A stretch of DNA of 41,307 nt from Flavobacteriales bacterium (GTDB lineage Bacteria > Bacteroidota > Bacteroidia > Flavobacteriales > BACL11): contig JAAZYM010000021.1 of assembly GCA_014239655.1 (NCBI GenBank), positions 1 to 41,307 on the forward strand, given 5' to 3'. Positions 27,458-37,100 of this stretch are shown one piece after another. Both the position numbers and the translations under genes were made by a program. Under the pieces are notes generated by a model that saw only the letters and a program-made list of their open reading frames with translations, made no database searches and had not been told where the DNA came from. Positions within the stretch are counted from its first letter, which is position 1; the number at the start of each line of letters is the position of its first letter.

Positions 27458-28356
27458 AAAAGTTTCTTATTACACTTTTATTTATTGCTATTACCTTAAT
27501 TTCTTTTTCTCAATCTACTCAAGTTAGTTTAGACACTAATACTATTTTGATTGGCGAACAAATTAAACTTAAAATAATATGTGAAAAAATAGCATCACCT
27601 ATTAATTTCCCTTCATTCTATGATACTATAGTAGAAGGTGTTGAAATCATAAGTAGATCTTCAATTGATACAATCTTAGAATCAAACAATAACGAAAAAG
27701 AAACACTTTCTTTATCACAAGAATATATAATTACTGCTTGGGATAGCGGTGCTTACTATATTCCGTCTTTCAGACTAAATGAACAGATCAAAACAAATCC
27801 ATTATTACTAAATGTTCTTTCAGTAACTATAGATCCAAATGCTGATCTAAAAGATATTAAACAGCCATTAGATCCAGAATACAATCTTTCTGATTCCTTA
27901 CCATGGATTATAACTCTATTATTAATAACACTAATTATTTATCTTTTAAGAAAGTTTTTAAAAAGAAAAGAAAAAAAGACAACTCTAGTAAAAGCAAAGA
28001 ATCTTATTCCAGCACATATTACCGCTATGGATGAATTAAACAATATCGAAAAACAAGAACTATGGCAATCTGGAATGATAAAGAAATACCATTCTGAAAT
28101 CTCAGAAACGTTAAGAAAATATATTGAAAATCGTTTTAATTTTATTGCACTAGAGATGACAACTTATGAAATATTGAGTAAAATTAAAGACAATATCTCT
28201 ACCAATAATTCTCAAGAATTAAGAACAGTCTTACAAAGAGCCGATTTAGCGAAATTTGCAAAAAGCAAGCCAAATGAAGATGAGAACAAAGAAAGCATGC
28301 TGTTAGCAAAGCAATTTGTTGATCAAACAAAAAACTCAGAAGAACATAATGAATAA
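27454..28356 (+). CDS. Membrane-anchored Bat-operon protein of unknown function
   Basis: The 300-residue product has a signal peptide (MKKFLITLLFIAITLISFSQ) and a periplasmic beta-rich domain to about residue 140 (VSLDTNTILIGEQIKLKI, reminiscent of the start of BatD). One transmembrane helix follows at about 150-166 (PWIITLLLITLIIYLL), then a cytosolic region of 130 residues (HSEISETLRKYIENRF and a helical tail). The cytosolic part resembles the C-terminal region of BatD (compare FARYAPS there with LAKFAKSKP here). It sits between DUF58 and batA, the usual place for an unnamed operon member. It may be a reduced BatD paralogue. Confidence 0.82.
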   Translation: MKKFLITLLFIAITLISFSQSTQVSLDTNTILIGEQIKLKIICEKIASPINFPSFYDTIVEGVEIISRSSIDTILESNNNEKETLSLSQEYIITAWDSGAYYIPSFRLNEQIKTNPLLLNVLSVTIDPNADLKDIKQPLDPEYNLSDSLPWIITLLLITLIIYLLRKFLKRKEKKTTLVKAKNLIPAHITAMDELNNIEKQELWQSGMIKKYHSEISETLRKYIENRFNFIALEMTTYEILSKIKDNISTNNSQELRTVLQRADLAKFAKSKPNEDENKESMLLAKQFVDQTKNSEEHNE

Positions 28357-29338
28357 CTATCTATTCATAAATCAAGAGTATTTTTATTTATTGGTAATTC
28401 CAATAATATATCTAATATGGTATTTCTATAAAAAAAGAAACATTACAAGTCAAATCATTTTCTCAAATACAGAGTCTATATCTAATATAAGCACACTCAA
28501 AACAAAATTAAGACACCTTCCAATAATTCTAAAATTATTGGCTGTATCATTATTAATAATTGCTCTGACAAGACCACAATCTTCTATTAACTGGGAAGAA
28601 AGCACTACCGAAGGAATTGATATTGTGTTATCAATGGATATCTCTGGAAGTATGTTGGCTGAAGATCTAAAACCTAATAGATTAGAAGCTTCAAAAGAGG
28701 TTGCAATGGATTTTATATCACAAAGAATAAATGACAGAATTGGATTAGTAATCTTTAGTGGAGAGAGCTTTACCCAATGTCCTTTAACAACGGATCATAA
28801 TGTGCTTATCAACCTATTCAAAGATGTAAAAAGCGGAATGGTTGAAGATGGAACTGCAATTGGAATGGGTTTAGCTACTGCAGTAAATAGGCTTAAAGAT
28901 AGTGATGCAATTAGCAAAATAATTATCTTATTAACTGACGGAGTAAATAATAAAGGGGTTGTAGCTCCCTTTACTGCTGCAGAAATAGCTAAAAAATATG
29001 GTATTAGGGTCTATACTATTGGAGTAGGAACTGAAGGGTTTGCCCCCTATCCTTTCCAAACCCCATTTGGTATTCAGTACCAGGATGTAGAAGTCCAGAT
29101 TGATGAAGAAACTCTTCAAGATATAGCTTCTGTAACTGACGGAAAATATTTTAGAGCTACCAATAACAGAAAATTAAAAGAAATATATAAAGACATTGAT
29201 AAACTAGAAAAATCAAAAATTGAGGTGACTGAATTTCATAAAAGATCTGAAGAATTTAGAAGCTTTGCTTTACCTGCATTAATTTTGCTTCTTCTTGGAT
29301 TTATTTTAGAAATCACTTATTTAAAACAAGTTCCATAG
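28349..29338 (+). CDS. batA: BatA, VWA domain membrane protein
   Basis: The ATG at 28349 gives 329 residues and an 8-base overlap with the previous gene (ATGAATAA). A further upstream ATG at 28316 would add eleven residues with no support. Two N-terminal membrane helices (about 11-27 and 58-74) precede a VWA domain with MIDAS motif MDISGSM (96-102), followed by GLVIFSGESFTQCPLTTDH and LLTDGVNNKG. A C-terminal helix (about 308-325) returns to the membrane. BatA and BatB are thought to form a membrane complex in aerotolerance and oxidative stress. The exact activity is unknown. Confidence 0.92.
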   Translation: MNNYLFINQEYFYLLVIPIIYLIWYFYKKRNITSQIIFSNTESISNISTLKTKLRHLPIILKLLAVSLLIIALTRPQSSINWEESTTEGIDIVLSMDISGSMLAEDLKPNRLEASKEVAMDFISQRINDRIGLVIFSGESFTQCPLTTDHNVLINLFKDVKSGMVEDGTAIGMGLATAVNRLKDSDAISKIIILLTDGVNNKGVVAPFTAAEIAKKYGIRVYTIGVGTEGFAPYPFQTPFGIQYQDVEVQIDEETLQDIASVTDGKYFRATNNRKLKEIYKDIDKLEKSKIEVTEFHKRSEEFRSFALPALILLLLGFILEITYLKQVP

Positions 29339-30370
29339 ATGTTAAGATACGATAATATAGAATATTTATATCTGCTATTATTAATTCCAATAATAATATT
29401 AGCTATAATTATATACTCGAGATGGCAAAAAAGATCAATTAAAAAGTTTGGTGACTCGCAACTTATTGAACAACTAATGCAATCACATTCTAATATTAGA
29501 AAAAAAATAAAACATATTTTATTTATCTTATCTATTACATTGCTAATAATTGGATTAAGCAATCCTCAGATTGGAACTAAGATGGAAGAGGTAAAAAGAG
29601 AAGGTGTAGATCTAATGATAGCTATTGATCTTTCATATTCTATGATGGCTCAAGATATTAAACCAAATAGACTTGAAAGAGCAAAACAAGCTATATCAAG
29701 ACTAATAGACAAACTTGAAGGAGATAGAATTGGCCTAGTAGTTTTTGCTGGAGAAGCATATGTGCAATTACCTATTACTACAGACTATTCAGCAGCTAAA
29801 TTATTTTTATCTACCGTAAATACTAGTATTGTACCAACACAAGGAACAAAAATTGGTAATGCAATTGATCTATGTGTAAACTCTTTTGATAATGAGAATG
29901 CTCAAAGCAAAGCAATCATTATTATAACAGATGGAGAAGCACATGATGAAGAAGCAATCTCCTCTGCAAAATTAGCTCAAGAAAACGGTATTTATATTCA
30001 CACATTAGGAATGGGTCTTACTAAAGGAGGTCCTATACCAATCTATAATAAGTATGGAAGCACATCCGAATTCAGAAAAGATAGAGAAGGAAATACGATA
30101 ATTACTAAATTGAATGAGCCAATGCTACAAGAAATTGCTCAAGTAGGTATGGGAACATATGTTCGAGCAAACAACTCTAAATCTGGATTATCCATATTAT
30201 TTGATGAAATAAATAAGATGGAAAAAAAAGAAATAGGAACAATGATTTTTACTGATTATAAAGATAGATTCCAGATTTTTATTGGAATGTCATTATTTTT
30301 ACTGATACTAAATATTTTCTTATTGCAAAGAAAAACTAGTTGGAACACTAATATTAATCTATATAAATAA
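29339..30370 (+). CDS. batB: BatB, VWA domain membrane protein
   Basis: The 343-residue protein is laid out like BatA. It has membrane helices at about 8-27 and 58-74, a VWA domain with the MIDAS motif IDLSYSM (96-102), then GLVVFAGEAYVQLPITTDY and IITDGEAHDEEA, and a last helix near 315-332. Sequence similarity to BatA across the VWA region shows an old duplication. The ATG follows the batA stop directly, and the stop shares one base with the batC start (TAATG). Confidence 0.92.
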   Translation: MLRYDNIEYLYLLLLIPIIILAIIIYSRWQKRSIKKFGDSQLIEQLMQSHSNIRKKIKHILFILSITLLIIGLSNPQIGTKMEEVKREGVDLMIAIDLSYSMMAQDIKPNRLERAKQAISRLIDKLEGDRIGLVVFAGEAYVQLPITTDYSAAKLFLSTVNTSIVPTQGTKIGNAIDLCVNSFDNENAQSKAIIIITDGEAHDEEAISSAKLAQENGIYIHTLGMGLTKGGPIPIYNKYGSTSEFRKDREGNTIITKLNEPMLQEIAQVGMGTYVRANNSKSGLSILFDEINKMEKKEIGTMIFTDYKDRFQIFIGMSLFLLILNIFLLQRKTSWNTNINLYK

Positions 30371-31065
30371 TGAGAATAGCATCTATTTTATTTTTTCTTG
30401 TATCATCTTGCATGGTTGCTAATGCTCAAAATAAAAAAAGCTTAATTAAAGATGGTAACAAGCTGTATACAGATAGTAGCTTTAATATGGCTGAAATAAA
30501 ATACAGGAAAGCACTAGAGAAGGATCAGGATTATTTTAATGCCTCCTTTAATTTAGCAGATGCTATATATAAACAAGAAAGATTTGAAGAGTCTACTTCC
30601 TTATTTGATGCGCTAAAAGATAATGCTAGTAATAACATTGACTTAGCTAACATTAATCACAATCTTGGAAATTCATTAATGAAAGAGAATAAAACAGATT
30701 TAGCAATAGAAGCATATAAAAATGCCTTACGTCAAAACCCAAAAGATGAAGAGACAAGATATAATCTTGCATATGCTCAAAAGATAAAAAAACAAGAACA
30801 AGAGCAAAAAAATCAAGATAAACAGGATCAAGAAAAACAAGAACAAGACAAACAGGATCAAGAACAAGAAAAGCAAGATCAAGAAAAACAAGAACAGAAA
30901 AAACAGGATCAAGAAAAACAAGAACAACAGGAACAAGATAAGATGAGCAAAGAAGACGCTGAAAAGATGCTTGAAGCTCTTCAGCAAAGAGAAAAAGAAA
31001 TTCAAGAAAAACTACAAAAGAAAAAAGTAAAAGGACAAAAAGTTAAGATCTTAAAAGATTGGTAA
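30370..31065 (+). CDS. batC: BatC, TPR protein with Gln/Lys/Asp-rich tail
   Basis: The 231-residue protein has a signal peptide (MRIASILFFLVSSCMVANAQ) and three TPR units at about 25-135 (AEIKYRKALEKDQDYFNASF, DLANINHNLGNSL, IEAYKNALRQNPKDEE). A highly charged low-complexity stretch follows (about 138-192, mostly K, Q, D and E). It ends with SKEDAEKMLEALQQREKEIQ and a basic tail that is typical of BatC. It is periplasmic and probably scaffolds the Bat complex. The cysteine at position 14 lies in the hydrophobic core, and a lipobox there is doubtful. Confidence 0.88.
   Translation: MRIASILFFLVSSCMVANAQNKKSLIKDGNKLYTDSSFNMAEIKYRKALEKDQDYFNASFNLADAIYKQERFEESTSLFDALKDNASNNIDLANINHNLGNSLMKENKTDLAIEAYKNALRQNPKDEETRYNLAYAQKIKKQEQEQKNQDKQDQEKQEQDKQDQEQEKQDQEKQEQKKQDQEKQEQQEQDKMSKEDAEKMLEALQQREKEIQEKLQKKKVKGQKVKILKDW
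30787..30945 (+). repeat. In-gene low-complexity tandem repeat in batC
   Basis: Degenerate units built from CAAGAA, CAGGAT and AAACAA recur. The string AAACAGGATCAAGAAAAACA appears at 30820 and again at 30901, and a variant occurs at 30850. It encodes the KQDQEKQEQ-type tail. Such tracts change length easily by slippage, and all visible units keep the frame. Confidence 0.8.
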
Positions 31066-31066
31066 A

Positions 31067-32824
31067 TTGAAAAAAATATATTTAATATTATCATTATTTC
31101 TTTATCTAACCACAAGTAATGCTCAAACACTAACGGTTACTTCTGATAAGAATCCTGCGATTGTAGGAGAACAAATAATGCTAAAATTTACAGTAAATGC
31201 TAAAGCAAAAGAATTTAAAGCCCCAAAATTTACTGGCCTAAGAGTCCTGAGTGGCCCTAACTCAAGTTCATCCAGTAGCTATAGCTTTGTAAATGGAAAA
31301 AGCAAAAGTGAAATTACAACAACATATTCCTTTTACCTATCAGCAATTAAGGAAGGAACATTTATAATACCCCCTGCAAGTGTTATAGTAAATAACAAAA
31401 CCATTACTAGTGAAGCTGTTAGTATTAAAGTTGTAAAAGGAAATACACAACAACAGAACAATAAAAAAGCCAAATCTGACAATTTATTTATAACTGTAAA
31501 CACAAGTAGAAAAAACATGTTTATTGGAGAACAAACTATTGTTACCTATAAATTACATACCCGATTAGATCTAGAAAATACAGAATTATCTGCATTGCCA
31601 AACCTAAATGGATTCTGGAAAAAAGATCTTGAAACATCAAGTAGATTTAAAAGAGAAGTGATAAATGGAATACCATACAATACAGCAGTAATTAAAAAAA
31701 CAGTCTTAACTGCACAGAAATCAGGAAAACTTGTAATTGATCCAATAGAAGTTACCTGTAGCATACGAATAACTAACAAAAAAAATAGACGAGATCCTTT
31801 TGCTAATTTTTTTAGTTCCTATAATATTAAAGAAGAGATTATATCTTCCAAACCATTAACGATAAACATAAAAGATCTTCCAGAATCTAAAAGCAAAGGA
31901 TTCTTAGGTGCAGTTGGAAACATGAATATTTCATCAAAAGTTAATAAAAAAGAATTAAAAGCAAATGATGCAATAACATATACTGTTAAAATTACCGGGA
32001 CAGGTAATATTGAACTAATCGAGCCTCTAAAAATAGATTTTCCTGAAGATTTTGAGGTCTATGACCCAAAGACATCTGATAAGATATTTGAAGGAGGAAA
32101 TAAAAGAAGTGTTAAAATATTTGAATATTTATTAATACCAAGATATCAGGGAGAATATAATATAGCTGCATATAATTTTGTGTCATTTAATCCGAAAACA
32201 AAAAAATATATCACTAAAAAAACTTCTAGTCATAAAATATCTGTTCTTAAATCAGATAACAATGAGGAAAATTACATTTCATATAATCAACAAAAAGTAA
32301 CAACAAATAATAACGATATCAATTATATTAAAACCAGCACATCTCTATATCAAATACATGAAAAGAATAAAGATCTAAGGCTATTCTACTTTTTGTTTTC
32401 TCTCCCCTTACTCTTAATTCTTTTAATTAAAATTGGGTTCCTTCTTAATAAAGGAAATTCTATAAGTATCCTAGAGCGAAAACACAAGCTTGCAAATAAA
32501 ATCGCATCAAAAAGATTAAAAAAAGCAAATGATTTTATGAAGAAAGAGAATTTTGAAGGATTTTTTGAGGAAATTGAAAAATCACTATGGGGTTATTTTT
32601 CAGATAAATTTAAAGTTGACATCATTAATCTTTCAAAAGAAAGTATTGAGAAGTATTTTAACAAACATAATATTGACAACAATATAAAAGTTCGCTTTAT
32701 TGAACTTATTAATGATTGTGAATTTGCTAGGTATGCTCCTTCCTCAAATAAAAACCAACAAATGGCCAAATTACTTTCTGAAGCTAAAAAAATAATTATT
32801 AATGTAGAATCAGAATTAAAATGA
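31067..32824 (+). CDS. batD: BatD family protein
   Basis: The 585-residue protein starts at TTG (31067-31069), one base after the batC stop. The start is supported because it is followed at once by a perfect signal peptide (KKIYLILSLFLYLTTSNAQ). The periplasmic part contains repeated Ig-like BatD domains: AIVGEQIMLKFTVNAK near 27-42, MFIGEQTIVTYKLHTR near 150, and LKANDAITYTVKITGTGN near 300. One membrane helix lies at about 437-455 (FLFSLPLLLILLIKIGFLL), and the cytosolic tail is helical (YFSDKFKVDIINLSKESI). It is part of the membrane Bat complex and has no enzymatic motif. Confidence 0.92.
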   Translation: MKKIYLILSLFLYLTTSNAQTLTVTSDKNPAIVGEQIMLKFTVNAKAKEFKAPKFTGLRVLSGPNSSSSSSYSFVNGKSKSEITTTYSFYLSAIKEGTFIIPPASVIVNNKTITSEAVSIKVVKGNTQQQNNKKAKSDNLFITVNTSRKNMFIGEQTIVTYKLHTRLDLENTELSALPNLNGFWKKDLETSSRFKREVINGIPYNTAVIKKTVLTAQKSGKLVIDPIEVTCSIRITNKKNRRDPFANFFSSYNIKEEIISSKPLTINIKDLPESKSKGFLGAVGNMNISSKVNKKELKANDAITYTVKITGTGNIELIEPLKIDFPEDFEVYDPKTSDKIFEGGNKRSVKIFEYLLIPRYQGEYNIAAYNFVSFNPKTKKYITKKTSSHKISVLKSDNNEENYISYNQQKVTTNNNDINYIKTSTSLYQIHEKNKDLRLFYFLFSLPLLLILLIKIGFLLNKGNSISILERKHKLANKIASKRLKKANDFMKKENFEGFFEEIEKSLWGYFSDKFKVDIINLSKESIEKYFNKHNIDNNIKVRFIELINDCEFARYAPSSNKNQQMAKLLSEAKKIIINVESELK

Positions 32825-33552
32825 AAAAAGCAATAATTATATTCAATCTCATCCTATGCTATAATTTACATGCAAATGATTCTCTATTTATTAGTGCAAA
32901 CAATGATTATGCTAATCAAGATTACATAAATGCAACAGCAAAATACGACAGCTTAATCGCTAATAATTTTGAAAGTGCTGAGCTTTATTATAATCTAGGG
33001 AATTGCTTTTATAAGACAAATGAAATTCATCAAGCTATATATTATTATGAAAAATCACTAAAGATAGATCCAAATTTTGAAGATGCACAAGAAAATATTA
33101 AACTATGTAAACTACAGTTAATTGATAAAATAGACCAAATGCATGAACTATTTTATAAAAAATACTTCAAAAAAATTAAAAAACTGATTTCTCTTAATTC
33201 ATGGAAAATCTTATCATTAATTTCTATTTGGACCTTCTTTCTTTTCTTTATTCTAAAAATCTTCTTTAAAAAGAAAACTAATTTCATCTCACCAGCTATT
33301 CTAGTGTTATCATTAATATTTTTATTAATTACTATTAGTGTAAAGAATGATGAACTTAATAATCGATCAGCAATCATCTATGCATCTACAATTGATGTTA
33401 TGAGTGCTCCATCAGGAAAATCCACAAAACTATTTACGCTACATTTAGGAACAAAAATCAACATCAACGACCAAATAGAAGATTGGGTAAATATTAGTAT
33501 TGATAACGGAAAAAAGGGTTGGATTCTAACCCAAAATCTTAAAGAGATCTAA
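32821..33552 (+). CDS. batE: BatE, TPR and SH3-like protein
   Basis: The 243-residue protein has a signal peptide (MKKAIIIFNLILCYNLHA) and TPR units at about 25-100 (AELYYNLGNCFYKTNEIHQA, IYYYEKSLKIDPNFEDA). Two membrane helices follow at about 129-147 and 156-172, then a C-terminal bacterial SH3 domain at about 180-243 (SAPSGKSTKLFTLHLGTKI ... GWILTQNL). This is the standard BatE plan. Its ATG overlaps the batD stop (ATGA), and it is the last gene of the operon. A weak AT-rich hairpin follows. Confidence 0.9.
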   Translation: MKKAIIIFNLILCYNLHANDSLFISANNDYANQDYINATAKYDSLIANNFESAELYYNLGNCFYKTNEIHQAIYYYEKSLKIDPNFEDAQENIKLCKLQLIDKIDQMHELFYKKYFKKIKKLISLNSWKILSLISIWTFFLFFILKIFFKKKTNFISPAILVLSLIFLLITISVKNDELNNRSAIIYASTIDVMSAPSGKSTKLFTLHLGTKININDQIEDWVNISIDNGKKGWILTQNLKEI

Positions 33553-33559
33553 AACCTTT

Positions 33560-33588
33560 TATTTTAAAACTAATTTATTTTTAAAATA
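33560..33588 (+). terminator. Weak AT-rich hairpin after batE
   Basis: TATTTTAA (33560-33567) pairs with TTAAAATA (33581-33588) around a 13-base loop, just after the batE stop. The stem has no G-C pair and no long T tract follows, so termination here would be inefficient. The repeat could also be a by-product of the AT-rich intergenic sequence. Confidence 0.25.
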
Positions 33589-33637
33589 GCTCTAGTAGAT
33601 AATAGTTTTCTCTCTTTTAATTTCAACTATAATTCTT

Positions 33638-33645
33638 TATATTTG
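33638..33645 (+). promoter_or_regulatory. Putative -7 promoter element for the small secreted protein/adhesin pair
   Basis: TATATTTG matches TAnnTTTG and lies 30 bases before the ATG at 33676. No -33 TTG is seen at the expected distance. Confidence 0.4.
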
Positions 33646-33675
33646 TAACATACATTAATCATACTTTAATAAATT

Positions 33676-34131
33676 ATGAACTTTAAAAAAACGTTCCTAT
33701 ATCTAGTAATTCTCCTTTTATTCAACACTAACTTAAGGGCAGATTCACCAAATACTTGGACTGACTTATACTCAGATAATGATATAAAGATTGAATATAA
33801 ATACACAAATTGCGAATATGACGATAGATATAATCAAGAATTTGTTATTCTACAAATCATAAATTTAACCAACAAAAGCCTTACAGTAAGTTGGAATAAT
33901 CAATCATGGTATGATAATAAATGTGTTAACTGTGATGAAGATAGAACTAATGAATCTTATACCGAAGTTATAATTGATGCTAATCAAATTTTAACTGGTG
34001 ATTGCAGTACACAAAACAATCTAAGAATTTTCTCAAAATTTAGTGATAGCTTAGAAAATATGCCTGGAATTAAAAAAATAGTAGAACTCACTAAATTTAA
34101 GTTACAAAATATAAATATAAGTTATGAATAA
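33676..34131 (+). CDS. Small secreted protein of unknown function
   Basis: I do not recognise this 151-residue protein. It has a signal peptide (MNFKKTFLYLVILLLFNTNLRA), then a probable beta-sandwich with alternating strands (IKIEYKYTNCEYDD, QEFVILQIINLTNKSLTVSW, SYTEVIIDANQILTGDC). Four cysteines at 46, 83, 86 and 110, two of them in KCVNCDED, could form disulfides in the periplasm. The last 8 bases overlap the start of the giant adhesin gene (ATGAATAA), so the two are probably translated together. A role in export or folding of that adhesin is possible, but only by position. Confidence 0.75.
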   Translation: MNFKKTFLYLVILLLFNTNLRADSPNTWTDLYSDNDIKIEYKYTNCEYDDRYNQEFVILQIINLTNKSLTVSWNNQSWYDNKCVNCDEDRTNESYTEVIIDANQILTGDCSTQNNLRIFSKFSDSLENMPGIKKIVELTKFKLQNINISYE

Positions 34132-37100
34132 AAAATTTACCATCTTAAATAAACTAAGAATAAGTTTATTACTACTTGCTAGCTTATTAACAATTCAATC
34201 ATTCAGTCAGGGTGGATGTACTATCTATCTAACGTCTGTTAGGGATACTATCGCTTGCGGAGAAACTCTTGATCTACAATCTGTTGGACTTGGAGGATTA
34301 CAAACAGATGATTTCTCAGGAAGCACACTTAGTGGATTATGGCAAAGTGTTTCTGCTGGTTATACAATTGGTGGTCCTTGCGGTACCAACCCAAATGGTG
34401 GTGTTCACTTATGGTTTGGAACAGGATGTGCTATACCTAGAGAAGCAACAACAAATCCTGTGGATGCCTCTTGTGGTGGAACAATTAGTTTTGATTTTAG
34501 ACAGGAAACACAATCTGGAAATTGTGATGGACCTGATTTACAAAATGAAGGTGTATATCTTAGATATAAAATTCCAGGTGGAACTTGGACTGATATAACC
34601 TATTTCAGTCCAATAGGATTCCCTTATACTGGATGGCAAAATCACTCATTCCCTATTCCTGGACCTGCACAAATAAATGGTGTTCAATTTAAATGGATAC
34701 AAACAAATGCATCTGGGGTAACATGGGATTTCTGGGGAATTGATAATGTTTCTATTACAAGTTGTTCAAGTTTTGGACAAACATGGTATGGTCCTGGTGT
34801 AAATGGCTTTACAGGGGACTCAACACAAGTCTCTCCAATTGATGAAACTATTTACTCTGTAATGTATACAAATGGAGTTAATGATACTTGTTATGATTCT
34901 TTAACAATTTATGTTGAACAACCATCTATTATTGCATCTGTTTTTCCATCTTCTTGTTCTGGTTCTGACACTCTTTTTGCACAAGCTACAATTCCAGCAA
35001 ACTGCTATTATCAACTAGAATGCTGGAATTACCTACCTCCTCCTGGAGCACAAAATTTAGGATGGCAAGTGCCTAATACAACTCCTCAAGCATATCATAA
35101 TATAGATCTGATGGTTAATGGAAACCTCCAAAGTAATTATACCATGATTGCAGGAGCCAACTACACCTCGGAAAATTATTTGATACCCGTTACAGATGGT
35201 GAGGTCATAGATCTTTTATTTACCTCACTAGGAACTGGTGCTAATGAGGCTATGTACAGATTATATGATAGTCAAAACAACTTGCTTACTACACAAGGAT
35301 TCCCAGGTTCTGTTCCAAGTAATTATACTGCACATGTGGTTACTTGCCCTGCTACAGCAACATATAATTATTCTTGGGCAAATATAACAAGTGGAGGAGT
35401 TGCTGGATTAAATGATCCAAATGTTCAAAACCCTCTAGCTACAGTTGCTCAAGTAACAAATTTCCAAGTTACTGCTTATGATTCTTTAAATCCTGGATGT
35501 ATAGCTATTGACACTGTTACTTGTCTTCCAAATCTTAATAACATTACTGGAACGATGACTGGTCTTACCAATATATGTGTTGGTGATGGTATTCAATTAG
35601 ATTTTACTCTTGTTGGATTAGCACCATTTGATTTAATACTAGATGTAACAGATGATAATGGAGTAACAACAGTCCTAACTTTCCAGCTTGATGCTAACGG
35701 ACTTGATCTAAATACTGGTCTTCCTATAGTTTTTACACCTGTAGTTAGTACGACCTACTCAATTCTTAGTCTTTCGGATATTACTGGATGTCCCGGTTCT
35801 ATAACAAACCCTGCTTTGGTTGTTACTGTAAATGAATATCCAACTTTAAATGTAAGTACTGTAAACCCTATTATATGTCAAGGACAAAGTACTATTCTAG
35901 ACTTTACACTTACTGGAACTCCAGATTTTTATGTACCAAGTAGTTTTGGATCAATACCTACAAATCTTACTTTAGATGCAAATGGAAATGATGCATCTGG
36001 TAACCCGATAAGTGTAAACCCTAACACAACAACAACCTATAATTTCTTCTCAATTACAGGAGCTAATGGTTGTTCAACAACACTTAGTGATAGTATTACC
36101 ATAACCGTTAATCCTGCCATAAATGCTGGAAACAATGCATTCTTGACAGTATGCTCAGATGATAATAGTACATATGCACTAGAAAATCTAATTGGTCCTG
36201 GTCAAGATTTAACTGGTTTTTGGACAACGGCAAGTGGTAGTATATTACCTACAAATCCTAATTTCACATTTAATCCACAAACAATGCCTGCAGGAAATTA
36301 CACGTACACAGTAGAAGGTCCTCCGTGCCCTCCTGACTTGGCAACAGTTAACATATCTTTTGTAGACCCTCCATTCTCTGGATTTGCATCAAATCAAGAA
36401 ATATGTATTAATGACTATCCTGGAGGAAATACATTTAATTTAAATGCATTATTAACAAATGCTGATCCAGGTGGAGTTTGGACATCAGGAGGCTCTTCTA
36501 TTTCAGCTCAGATATCTCCTAATATTTATGGAGCTGGAGCACACCAATTTGATTATGAAGTATTTGGAACAGCTCCATGTAATGATATGACAACTACAGC
36601 TACACTGACAATTAACCCAACTCCTGTAGTTAACAGTTTAACAACAAATATTCCTGTTGTTAACCAAGGTTATGATGTTGATGTTATTGTGGATATGCTG
36701 GTTGGATCTCCTCCATTTACAATTACTGTAGAAGATGATGATTCTCCTCCAAACAGTCATACAATTAACATTAACCCTCCAAATACTTCAGGATTAGTTA
36801 ATGTTATTCCTAATGTTATTCCTATAACAACTTATTCTATAACAAGTATATTGGATGGGAAGGGTTGTGCTGCTACTTCTGCCCTAACTGTTCCTGTAAT
36901 AGTTGACCCATATCCATTTATAGATCCATTTACTACCTCTACTCCAGTAATTTGCGAGGGAGATAATGCCTCAATTTCTGTTGTTTTAGTGTTGGGAGAA
37001 GCACCAATTGCTGTAGACTATTCATATAATGGAAATAATTATGTATACAATTTAGGTAATGTTGGTCAGATTACTCCTATATCAGCAACAATCCCATTAG

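Noticed and set aside
30787-30945. Possible CRISPR array or minisatellite
   Set aside because: The units are coding, in frame within batC, and have no unique spacers of constant length.
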